A DNA stretch of 41,572 nucleotides from assembly GCA_026387405.1 (NCBI GenBank), contig JAPLLV010000029.1, positions 1 to 41,572 of the forward strand, read 5' to 3'. The notes under the pieces are model-generated. The model did no database searches, had not been told where the DNA came from, and saw only the letters and a list, made by a program, of their open reading frames with translations. The number at the start of each line of letters is the position of its first letter. Position 1 is the first letter of the stretch. The stretch comes from Candidatus Omnitrophota bacterium. GTDB lineage: Bacteria; Omnitrophota; Gorgyraeia; Gygaellales; Profunditerraquicolaceae. Below are positions 24,201 through 36,200 of the stretch, piece after piece. The position numbers and the translations under genes were made by a program.

Positions 24201-27200
24201 CATCCACGATAGGCCCGCCGGTTACTACCTGCATACCCAGTCCGCATATCTCCTCCCGCTTAGTAGGAAACAGGATTTTCTGGATCGCTATCGCCAGGTC
24301 ACACACCCCGTTACGGTAACCATTATCCTTGATCTCCGGTATATCCTGTTCCCACAAGTTCCACAACTCGTCTATAGTAAATTTTTTATCGCGGTCGGCG
24401 CAGATTATACGCACTATAAAGCGCAACATAGGATATATGCTCTTATATTCAATAAACCTGCGCACCAGCCAGGCAGTAGGCCTGCTGGGCTCAAGGGTAA
24501 CGCCCGTACGATGCCTGATCTCTTTATAAACTTCGAGCTTATTTTCCTCATGGATATCCCAAAGCTCTTTGGCGGTAGGCTCTTTCTTCTGCCTCTCCAT
24601 GACCAATAATTTATCGCTTACCCAGTAATCCCCCGAGCCATTGAGCACGGCGATCACCTCTTTATCAAAATCACTGCCATAAACCCTTTTAAAGAGCTTG
24701 GCTGTTTCTTGCGCGTGTTCTTGGCTCACGCCGTTAATTACATCCGCCAGTTTCATTGCCGCCTTACAGAAATCAATCAAGAAATTATCCCGGATAAAAT
24801 AACGCACAAACTCTTCGTAGTGGTCGCCATTAAGCCCTATCTGATATATCATGCGTCCGCAACTGACCCCCAATGACGGCCAGTGGAACCTTTCCAATCC
24901 CCCCTCTATTATGGTATGGTTGGTATAAACGACCTTGGGATTATGTCTATTGCTCTTGAGGATCGCGGCCACGGTTACCACATGCGCTTCGTTGAGATGC
25001 ACGATATCGGGAATGATATCCAACTCCTTCATCACCTCATACGCGGCTTTTCCAAAAACCGTCTCCTGTGTGAAACGGTGGATCGCGGCGCTACGCAGGT
25101 CTCCGTGGTGCGTTTCCTTGTCCGGATAAAGGATGTCGAATACCTGCGCATTATCCCCGCCGCTTTTTTTTCTTTCCGGGGTCATTAAAATATAACCCGG
25201 AGTTCCGGCGCGATCAATCACCCAGACTTCAACCTCAACCTTGATATTTCTCTCCAGGTTGTGTTCATCCCAGGTCTGCACGGTAACGGTAAGGGGCAAC
25301 CCGTCCTTATGCACCCTTTTAAGGATACCTCGCTCTTTAAGCGGACCGTAATCGATTTTTTGCCAGCCATTTTTGTGGGTGAACACATGACTGTAACCCG
25401 GCTGCATGCCAAACGCCCTGCCAATACCGAGTTTATGCAAACCCTCCAGTTTATCTCCGTAATAAGCTCCTAGTCCGCCGCGGGTATTCGCATTCTGGGC
25501 GTCGGCAACGCTCTCAAGCTCCGGGATATTACCTTCCATACAGAAAGTTCCGATGGATTTCCCGAATAGCTCCGGGTGTTTTTCGGTAAACCAGAAGAAA
25601 TTATCCGTATCCTCCATCGCGGCGTTATCCTTATCGGATAGGCCTAAGACAATGTGGCTGATAAACTCATGATAAAGTACTTTAATTTTCTCTTTGGAAC
25701 TAAACCAGGAGGGGTGGATATAAACGGTTTTGGCACTGATATCGCAGGAGGCTATGCAGATATTTCCCTGATCATCTGTAAGCAGGGATTCGTCGGTAGT
25801 AAAGACCAGGCGGGCATTTCTGGCTTTTTCCATGATTCCCGGAGGGCCGCGCAGGGTCATAGTGACCCAGAGTTCTTGAAGCTGGGAGTGTATTACGCTA
25901 AAGTCAAGACGCCTATCCCAGGAAGCAGTTTTTTTATTCAACAAGATATCCGAAACATCAACTTCCTGCGACTGCCAGTTTTTGCCGAACTTTCTTTCTG
26001 CCTGACCCAATCTTCTCTCATCAATAATCTTGGGAAAATTATTTCTTTCTTCCGGAGCAAGAAAGGCGATCTCGGTGAATTCCGTCCTTCTGTTTAAATA
26101 TTCTGTGAGCGTGATAAAATCTAACAACCCGTTTTCATGCGGAGGATTAAAGCCGCTGCGCTCATCATAAACGACATACATCTTAGATTCGCTGCTCAAA
26201 GCCCAGCCTACCAAACCGGCAGGATGCATAAAAAGGTAAGGCGCGGCAAGCGCTTCAGTTCTTAACTCTGCCTCCTCCGGCTCAAAGCGAATAAAATCAT
26301 TACCCACCTGATACACTATCCCGCAGCGCGCAGTTTTCTTAAAAAACACTCCCTCTATAAGCGTAACGGTATCCTCTGTCACCGCGCACTGCCACCAATC
26401 CTTACAATTTTTCCCTGCCTGCCGGAAGAGCGCTATTTCCCGGGAATACGGCCAAAGCAGGCGATATTCCGGATTAAAATCTTCTGCTATACAGAGTATG
26501 CGGGAGAAACGATTATGGAACTTAGGCTTATTTGCCAGGTCTAAGAATCCCTTGTCCACCACAAACCTTAACTCCCCTTCTTGCGTCTTAACCACCCCTA
26601 ATAACGGCGGCTGGCCGGAGTAATCAGCTTGTTCCAGGGAAGTCATGCCACCTAAGAAAGAAATACTGGTGTTGGCCCCGAACTTAATGTAATTGTCTGC
26701 CTTAAAACCCGCATAGAGATGCCTATTGAACAAAATGATCTCCATCTGCGGCGAGTGGACATCTTTAGGGTCTAAGGCCAGGCGCACGCAGGGAGAGCCA
26801 TTACGGTCAGAAACTTCCAGATCAAATGCTTCTTTGATAGCATCAAATACCGCGCTATTAACTTCGGTAGGAACTAAAGACCGACTCTTATCAAGCAGGG
26901 CCTGCATCCATTGCGGGGCAGCGAGCTTTGGTGGAGCAATTGGTTTTGGCGGAGCAACGGGATTTGGTGAAACAACTGGTTTTGGCGGAGCAACGGGATT
27001 TGGTGAAACAACTGGCTTTGGCGAGGCAGCATCACTTTTATTTAAACAGGCGTTTAAATCTACCTCTGCCTGGGGCATTTTTGCTTCATCCAATACCGAA
27101 TATTCTTTTCTCCCGCTCGAATCTGCCGTGGCAAACACAATCGTGAGCGTGGTATTAACCATATTCATAGAAACCGTAATCCCTGTTTTAAAATTATTGT

Positions 27201-30200
27201 TTTCCCGCAACATAACTATATTTTCATGATTTAATTCCAGGTCAACCTCCTGGCTCTCGCCTTCTATCGAACAGCGCGCGGTCCACTGTCTTTTATCTGC
27301 GAGCTTAATAAGTTTTATTTGGGTAACATTCGATAATGAAGGAATTTTAGCTTTAGCCGTGGGGGCTAGGGTAGCAGGAGTTGGAGAGGGAAGCGGAGCC
27401 TGGACCGCCCGCGAATCCACAGGAGCTGGTGGGGAAGTAGACGGTCTTCTCGGGACATCCATACAAAGGATAAATTGCTGCTTGAAAGCCCTGATGGCCG
27501 CCTCTTCATTTGTAAGATGTATATCCACTCCAGCGATAGATCTGATGGTGCCGTCCGGATAAAAAACAATAGACGGAGGCCGGAGCAGCAAGGCGCGAGC
27601 CTGCCAGGAATTCCAATTAGTATTTTGCATCACAACCTTAATCTCTCCGCGATACGACACCCTAAACACCTTAATTGAACCTAGTGTTATTATTGTCACG
27701 CCTAATTCGGGAAGGGGATCAATATACTCTTCTGCCCCTACCCAAACCTTAGCCAGGTCTTTTGCTTCGGCAAGGACTGCGGCAAGCGTGGTTTCGCCGC
27801 CCTGGCCGTTTTCCGGAATATGGTAGACTTCGATGCCGTCTGCAAAACAATGACTCAGTTTTAGAAGCGGAACCCCTCGATTATCTCTGGGTATTTCTCT
27901 ATCCAAGGCAGTGCCTCGAAACGCAGGCGCTTCTAAACTGATCGTTGTTCCTTGCTCAGTCCTAAAACACATCTGACATTCTCCGAGCTGCGCATTATTA
28001 ACCAAATTATCGGCTATTTGAGGAGCGCCAGCCTGATAGTAGCGCACAATACAAGACCCTCTTAATGCGCGTTCGTCCAGGCCTTTTATTTTAACCCCCA
28101 GGTTGTATTCTGCCCTTGCGCCTGCGTGAACGGGAATCATTTGCGGTGTGCTAACGCCGCCAGAGCAAGCACCATAAGTAGATGCCTGCGTTACATCCCA
28201 TGTATCAAACGTAAGAGAAACCGTCTTTCCACTATTTGCTCCACAAACCAGATTCTGATCTCTTACTCTCTTAAAACACCTCTCGATTTCCCTGATGACG
28301 CTCCGCGCACTCCAGTGCAAGACTTCTTCTCCATCCTGCCATTCCTTCTCCGCGAAACTTTCCGGTAAAGTGATCCTTACTATATTCCCTGGATCCCGAC
28401 AGGCCGGTATCGCGGATACCGCACTTTCAAAAATACGCTCTAAGAACACATAGAAGTTTTCTAATGCTTTATCGCACGCCTTTTCAAAAGTATCCATAGG
28501 GTGCGCCATCATGTAGTAAAGCGGAATTTTACCGGTAGACAAGAATATATCTACGCTGACCTTATCATCCCTGAGCATGCTTAGCAATATGCGCACTTTA
28601 GTGTCCAAGGCGCCATTATTCTTATAGGTAAAGGAGTGCCGGTAGAACTTCCTTGTATTCGCTAATCTGTTTATATAGGTTTTTGCTTGGATAGGATTAT
28701 GTATCGGGTGGGAAAGCGCAAAGATCCTGTAGAGTATATCTTTAGGAGCAGCGCCGCAGGGTATGATCACTAAGGCTTCATTATCAAGATAACAATGCTC
28801 AACACCCGCATCCCACTCAGGAGGAGCCCTGACAAAACGGACACCCCTCCGCATAAGTTCGCTTACCATTTCGTTGAAGCCAAAGAAATCCAACGCATCC
28901 AGCGGAAATTCTTTCAATTCCCTAGTCAATAAATCGGCGAAAGAACTATTTTCAAAATTAAAGTGTTCGTAACGAGACATCTCCTGCTTTATTTCTTCTA
29001 TATGCCTATAAACCTGTAAAAGCCTGGCCTTATAACCGCTATCAAGTTCAATTTTCCCTTCTCTATCCAATTCCAGGAGCCTGTCTAATTCCGGGAGCGA
29101 ATTGGCAAAAGAATAATACAATATACTTCCCTCCTGGGCAGCTTCATCACTGCCAAAGATCAACTCTCCCAACTCATGCCGGATAACATCAAGCCCAACC
29201 CCGGCCTTACGCAAGCAGGACCAAGTTATCTGAATATCATTTCCAATGCAAGCGCCTAAATTAGTCCTGTGCGCAGATGGCCTTTGGGATGTAAAAGGCA
29301 AAATAATAAAGTTTATGCTCCTGCCGACAACGGGGTGGTCTATTGTGGCAGAAGAAAGCTCAAGGGCAACTTGAAATCTACCCAGCCTTTTCTTAGCCAT
29401 TCTCCTTGATTCTTTCGGTAATTCATTAATTATCTCCCGATCCCAGATAAAAGCGGGCTTGCCATCTTCGTCAAAGGCTACTTCGACCTTGAGTGCCGGC
29501 AGCCCCTGCTCTTTTTCTGACGGTTCAGTTGTCCCGGGATAATTGCGCTGCCTGGCAGCAGCAACTGCGGCTGACGGCGCAACGCCACTAACCTGCTTAC
29601 CTTGGGCCGACTCAACAGGCACCTCTAAAATATTCCGGACTTGCTTGCCTGCACCGGCTTTTTCTTGCGCGTCTTTAGGATCGCTCGCGGGGAAGGCGTG
29701 TAAACAATTATCCCTGTCATTCCAACAGACGAAGATATATTTGGCATCAAGTCTTAATGCCCTATCACTTTTTAAAGACCATTGCACCGCTGAAAAATCA
29801 AGGAACCTGCCATCAAAAACCTTCGCTAAAGAGCTGGATTGTTCAAGTGCCTGCTGCTTCTTTTGTAGTTTATTAAAAAGTCTCCTACGCAAGAAATTAT
29901 TACCTTGTGAACGGGGTACGCAGTTTAAGCAAAAGCCCAAAGTATTATCGTCAATTTCTTCTCCGGACCAATAATAATCGATACCTCTAATTAAGCTAAG
30001 ATACTTACTTCTCCAACAATCAGGTCCGTGACACATATACACCATAAAGGTAGAATGATAATCCTTTTTAATTGCTTCTATTAATCTAAGCCCTCCGCCT
30101 TCAGGAAGATTATCCGGATCGATATCTCTCTCTGTAAAAACAACATCAAAACGTTTTCCTTGCCCAAATAATGCCATTGCCACTGAAAAACTATTAGCCC

Positions 30201-33200
30201 CTATGATTTCGAATGGATATTGAGGATGCTTTTGTAGTATAACTTGTAACTTCCTCAATATACTCTCGAGCCGCCGATCATCGTTATCCACCACCAACAC
30301 GCGCAGGGGGAGCTCTGCTGCGCCGACTTGAGGAGGAAGTTTTTCCCTAAAGTTTCCAAATCCTTCTGCTTGTCTTCGTCCCGTTTTCCTTACGGCAACG
30401 ACAGCTTTCGCCAAAATTTCTTCTATTTGTTTTAAATTAGGACGAAGCTTGCCCTGTATATTTTGTTTATTAGTTGTTATATCACTATGGAGCGACCTCA
30501 ATTCCTGCAAACAGGCATTGGCATTTTCACCAAAGAAATAAGCAGTTTGAACAGCTTGGAAAAGCACACTATAATTTATATCCTCTCTGCGCTTTAATAC
30601 CTCGTTCAATACAGGGCAAACTTTACCAGCCAAATCTTCAATTTTTGTAACTTTAACTGCGGCAAAAATTGCAGCCAGATGGTCTTTTCTACTTATTGGA
30701 TGCTCTTTCGTACTTCTAGTTCTCCAATTAACATCTTCTATATAGCTATTTTTGTGCCTTGCCACCTTACCTAAGTCCTTGAGGAATCTAGCAAACTGAT
30801 TTTCCTTCTTTTGTTCAAATAATAGTTTATTGCTTCTCATCAGCTGGCAAATTAATTCAATTTCTTCTTCATGGCCAGTAGCATAGAATAGGTCTTCAGC
30901 AGTCCCAATGGGGTCGTTGGTAGCTACCGGTATATGTACATTGGGGTCTCCGCAAACCATAAATTCAATGTGCCGAAGAACCGGCGGCGGATTGGCAGAG
31001 GGCACTGGAAGACCCGAACCAACAAGTTTGACATGTTCCGCCAATCCGGGCAAGACAGGAACGACATCAGGTTTTTTTATTTCGGTTCCCGTAGCACTTA
31101 TCATAGAGAGCATTGATCCAATATCATTATCGAGCGACGGCTGAGCCTCTGCCGCTGCTTGACTTTTATTTCTATCTGCGATTTCTTTAAGAAAACATTC
31201 TATTGCGGGCACAAAGGCAGCGATTTGTTCGGCTAAAACACCCAAGGTCAAAATTGCCCCGCTGCGTTCTATGGGAGGCGAGCTTTCCTTAAGAATTATT
31301 CTTGCTTGTTGTGTAAACTCTATAGCGGTAGGTAAAATAATCTTTATTTCAGAGTTAGGGCACAACATGAGGCCTAAAATCTTTTTTACAAACGCAGTCC
31401 TTAGGCCGGCTAAACCCTTTTTTAAAATTTTTTCTAAAATTATCACTAAAAAAGAGTTTACAGTGTCCTTAAATGGAATATTGGGCTGTGTCCAGGCAAT
31501 TAACCTTGATACTGCTTTAAAGCGCTCTTCATTAGTTTTGCCTGCATCAAGAATTATTTTTGCGCTCTGGGAAAAATCAATAGCCATCAACAGTACGGAC
31601 TTTATATCAGAATCCACCCGTAACGCTTCAAATATCACGCATACAGCATCAGGCTTCCATCCTAAAACAAATAAATCATTTTCCAGAATTTCCTTGGCAA
31701 TTAATTCCAGATAAAGATCTACAGCCGGTTTAAAGGTGCCCTCACATGCGGATAAACGCGAAGCTACTGCGGCCCGAACATCATAAGGCTCATTTTCATC
31801 GAGGATTGTTCTTGTGCTTTGGGCAAGATCAATAGCCATAAGCAGAATTAACTTTTTATCAGCTTTGCTATTTAATAATAAACCGGAAATATCATTTACA
31901 GACTCGCGCTTAATCCCCAAATCAAATAATTCTTTTTCTAAAATTTCCTTGGAAATTAATTTTAAAAGCAAGCAGATAAGCGGTTTAAATGCGTCGTTAT
32001 TTTTAGTCAATTCTCCTACCGCGTTTACGCGTTCCGCGCAAGGTTTCTCCCCATCAATTATTGTTGTTACGATTAAGATGAATTTTATAACGGCTATTAA
32101 ATCTTTAGCGGCTTCGTATCTTGGCTCAAGCATAGAATTCAAAATACCCCTTACATATGGTTCCCTCAAAGCCAAAAGAGCTAAAACAAAACCCGCCTTT
32201 GCACGCACATCACGATGTTGTTCTACATTTCGTAAACGTTGGAGGGCGGATATAATAACCGTGCTTCTAAGGTGAACCGGATCCCTATTCTGGCCTTGTC
32301 TTATTACACTCTTAAATAGCTTTAAGATTAATGGCACAAGAGAACCTCCAGAGTGCCTTCCGTTCTCTGTGCTCTCTGCCAGAGTATCTCCAAGAAGAGC
32401 CATAAGACTGCCATCAACCGCCTCTTCCACCACAGCCGGAGCTGTCAATTCCTGATCTATTGGTTTTTCCTGAACAGCCTCCGCTGTTGTTTTTTTGGGT
32501 TTACTCTGATCCGGTCTTTGCGGCTGTTTTTTGAGCGGCCTTTTAATGGCTGGTTTTTTTGCCAGCGGTTTTGATCCAGGAAATAAATCTATAAGAATAA
32601 ATTTTCCCTTATCATCTTTCGTCATTACGACAGACATTTCAGCGGAGATTTTTTCCATTGCCTCTGTATCGTTAATGCCTGTCTTAAAAAATTCAAAATA
32701 ATACCGGATATTTCTCCCTCTAAGAAACTCCAGCGCTTGAGGTAATAGCTTTTTTCTCTCCGCAACCAGCATACTGCCAATAATCACCCCTTGGGCAATT
32801 GAAGATATTTTAGGTTCACCTAATGCTTTCGGCAGGCTTTTCCGTGCCGGGTGAAAAAGAATAAACATTCTTAAGGTTGTTTCGCGCTTGAACGGCCAAA
32901 CCTTGATAATTTCTGCCCCGCGAGTTCCGATTTCTCCCAAAGCTCTTTTTGCCCGCTCTAATAAGTTAAACTCTGAGCTGCCTGAAGCGCTTGTCCCCGC
33001 AAATAACGCCCCGTTACAAAGTAGCGAATACACCCCACCAGCCACGGAAGGAGACGATTCGCTAAATAATACTGACTTTGTAACGGGGCACGGAAGGCAA
33101 GCTAAAAATATGATTACCCCACAGCAGACAACGATTATCAATACTGTTGTTATTATTAAACTTCCTCTTGCCCAAGTTACTACCCCTCCTGCCCCGCGAA

Positions 33201-36200
33201 ATTCCACCGCGGGTCTGGAAGCGGGAGCCGGGGCTTTCGCTCTGGCGTTTCTCTGCAATAAATACCATATTCCTACGGCAAGCAGCGCGGCACAAACCAC
33301 CCCAATCAGCACCAGGCCTATCATAGACCAATGAATAGCTGCCAAAACTCCTGCTCCTGTGGAAGCCTTGCCCGGTAATCCTACAGCCAGGACTAATAAC
33401 AAATGAGCGCCGCCGTTTCTCCCTCTCTTATTATTAGGGTTATTTCTCCCGGTGCTACCCCCTTTCTTTGCTCTATGTCTATTGCCTTGCTTTGCAGCGC
33501 TCCCCACAACTCTATTACTTACCTGAATTTGCTTAACTATTTTTCTGCCCCGCCGTAACCAATACAGACTCGGTAACAACACAGCTAAGCCGCCTCCTGC
33601 CCCATACAACCAATACTTTGCAGCCGGGGATTTAACAGCAGGCTCTATCTGGACACTTGAGGCTTCTCTCTGTGTCTTAAGAGGTTTTATCGCCTCTCTT
33701 TCAAACCAGGCCCGTGCTTCTTTAGGAATATCGAGACTTATTTCAGGTAAAGGACCGAAATGCTCCTCAAACATATCTCCGGCCCAATGCTTAATAGAGG
33801 TAACAGGGGTCTTCAGAAGAATATCGCGGCATATTTGCGGCTCCAACATATTAGTGGACTTTGTCTCTTCCTGAACATCCAACTCAATTGAGCGTAACTC
33901 ATCTTCCGTAGGCCCACGGCCGTACTTTTGCTTAAATTCCTGGATAAACCCTTCGCGCACAAGATTGGCATAACCCTGCCCAACCAAGAAAGTCCGGGTG
34001 ATAATATCCCCCACAAACACATAGGCTAATCTCCGCCCTCTAGGGTATGGTAAAAATCCTAACCGTATCATCGGCAGGTCTTTTGAAAAAGCGTACATAT
34101 CTGCCAGGGTGATTTTAGGAATATCGCTTTCATGAATTTGAACCCAATAGGCCCCCAATTCTTTTCTGGCATTATGCCGGACAGTAGCGGGAACTTGATA
34201 GGCATCAAATACGTTGCTAAGATTGATACTCGGTGGAGTAAACTCCATAGGTAAGGCGGTTAAAGCATGGTATATTTCATGAATAGTTATTTCGCGTAAG
34301 CGGCTCTCCCATACCTCTCTAAACGACCTGCCCTTGAAAGATTCAAGCCACCCTTCATGCGTTCCTCCCTGCGCCTCACGCACCTGCCTAAAGATGATAT
34401 TCATTTTTATAAAAACGTGCCCAGCGCAGTGGTTTGCTTCTGTGATAAGATTAGCGCTCTGGCTTTCCACGAAATGCAATTTTATTGCCTGTCCTTTAAT
34501 AACAATGTCGCGGCTGGTGATAATTTTAGATTCACTAAATAACTGCTGCAGGAACAAACATTCATACAAAGCATTTATATTAAGCCGCTGCGGCTGATTA
34601 ACCGAGCTATCGGGGTAATCGTGCAGATGTTCCTGAATAAACTCTTCTGTCCCGCGCTTAAGTTGTTCCTCGGTAAGATTCATTTCTCTGTGGTTGGCGA
34701 ATTGCCGCGCAATGGTAAGTATATTGTTAGTATTTGCGCCTTCACCAATAGCGAATATCCATATCGCTCCAGATCCAGAGGGAGCCCAGTCATATGAGAA
34801 TTTCAGATTTTCAATACTGGTGTTGATAATCTGCGGGCCAATATTGGTTGATTGGGCTATTGCCTTATGCGCTAAAGGCTGGGCTAAGAAAAAGGGTATT
34901 ATCCCGAGAGCGAACATTCGTCTGATTATTGAGCTTCGCGGAAGCCTTGCAACCACTCCCACCGCGGGTCTGGAAGCAAGAGCTGGGGTTCTCGCTTTAG
35001 CGTTTCTCTGCCATAAATACCAAATCCCCAGGGCAAGCAGCGCGGCACAAACCATCCCGTTCAGCACCAGGCCTATCATAGACCAATGAATAGCTGCCAA
35101 AACTCCAGTAGAAATCTTTGCCCCCGGTAATCCTATTGCCAGGCCGGATAATAGCTGGGCGGTACCCGGGGCTGGACTTAAATATTCCCTGATCGCTGTG
35201 CGCAACTTTTTTATATCATCATTGGCGTGCTGAATTGGATTGCCATAGCCGGGATAGTGCGAAAGCTTAGTCAAGGAATCGTTAAATTGAGTGGGCTTTA
35301 TTTTTGCAAGGTATGTTTCGATCTCCCTAAGGCTCTGGTCGATTTGAGGAAAGACTTCTTGCGCCCGTTCTAATGTTGCTCTTGCCTCCTCCCTGGTAAT
35401 ATTGCGGTTGCCCAATCTTTTTGCCCTTAATTCTGATATCATGCCCCCGATCGTTGCATCAAGGGTTTTTATCCCGCCTTCTATCTCCCCAAATTCTTGA
35501 AATAAGCCCCGCGCAGCGCTAAGAGCGTGAAGGACCCCCACGCCTCTCTGCATTAATTCTGCCTGAGGCCCGGTCACGCGTTGCTCTTCAGGTATGGGAT
35601 TTTCTTGCACTGGAGCAATTTTTGCCCCGATCTTCTCACCTGCCAAGCCCCTGGACAATAAATCTACTAAATCCCCTATTGTCGGCGGCTTTCCAAGAAA
35701 TGCAATACCTAATTTTTGCATATCTGCCTGCTCAACAGCCTGAAGTTCTGCTACTACCCTGCCGGTATGCAATATGCACACGGAGTCATCAAGGACTTCT
35801 TTACCAAGCTCTCCAAACATCCACATGCCTGTTTCTAGCAGCGTCATATCATAATCCGCGATTATAACTTTGAAGGGCTCGTCTGCAAAGAGCACCTTAT
35901 TAAGCCCCTCTCTCCCATTTGTTGCTTCTTCAACTTGTGTAATGCCAATTTTATTAAGCCGCTTAATAGTCTGGGGTCGATATTTTTTATCATCATCCAC
36001 TACTAGCGCGCGGATGTCTAAGAGTTCTACGCTTAAACTTTCGGCAGTAGTATGATCTTTTACTAGTTCGATTCTTTCGTGCAGGATGATCTGATTAGGG
36101 GTCTTTTTTGTAAGCCAGGGCCTTTGAATATAGAGGGTTCCATCGAGGATACCATGTTCGCCATAAACAAGATAGGCTCCAAAGGTGCTCTCCACTACTT

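Noticed and set aside
33008-33089. Reading palindromic element 1 as a rho-independent terminator
   Set aside because: No T-tract follows the stem on either strand, and the minus-strand ORF continues through it; the shared core with 36595-36615 fits a repeated element better.
33280-33310. Possible frameshift in TM module copy 1 relative to copy 2
   Set aside because: On re-reading the bases, both copies are 148 bp, are offset by exactly 1755 bp (a multiple of 3) and stay in frame 1; the apparent shift was a transcription slip of mine.
33062-33331. Short minus-strand ORFs in the track (e.g. 33062-33331, 3614-3877, 25218-25424)
   Set aside because: They are in other phases of the same strand as the giant frame; no family motif seen, whereas the giant frame carries the domains.
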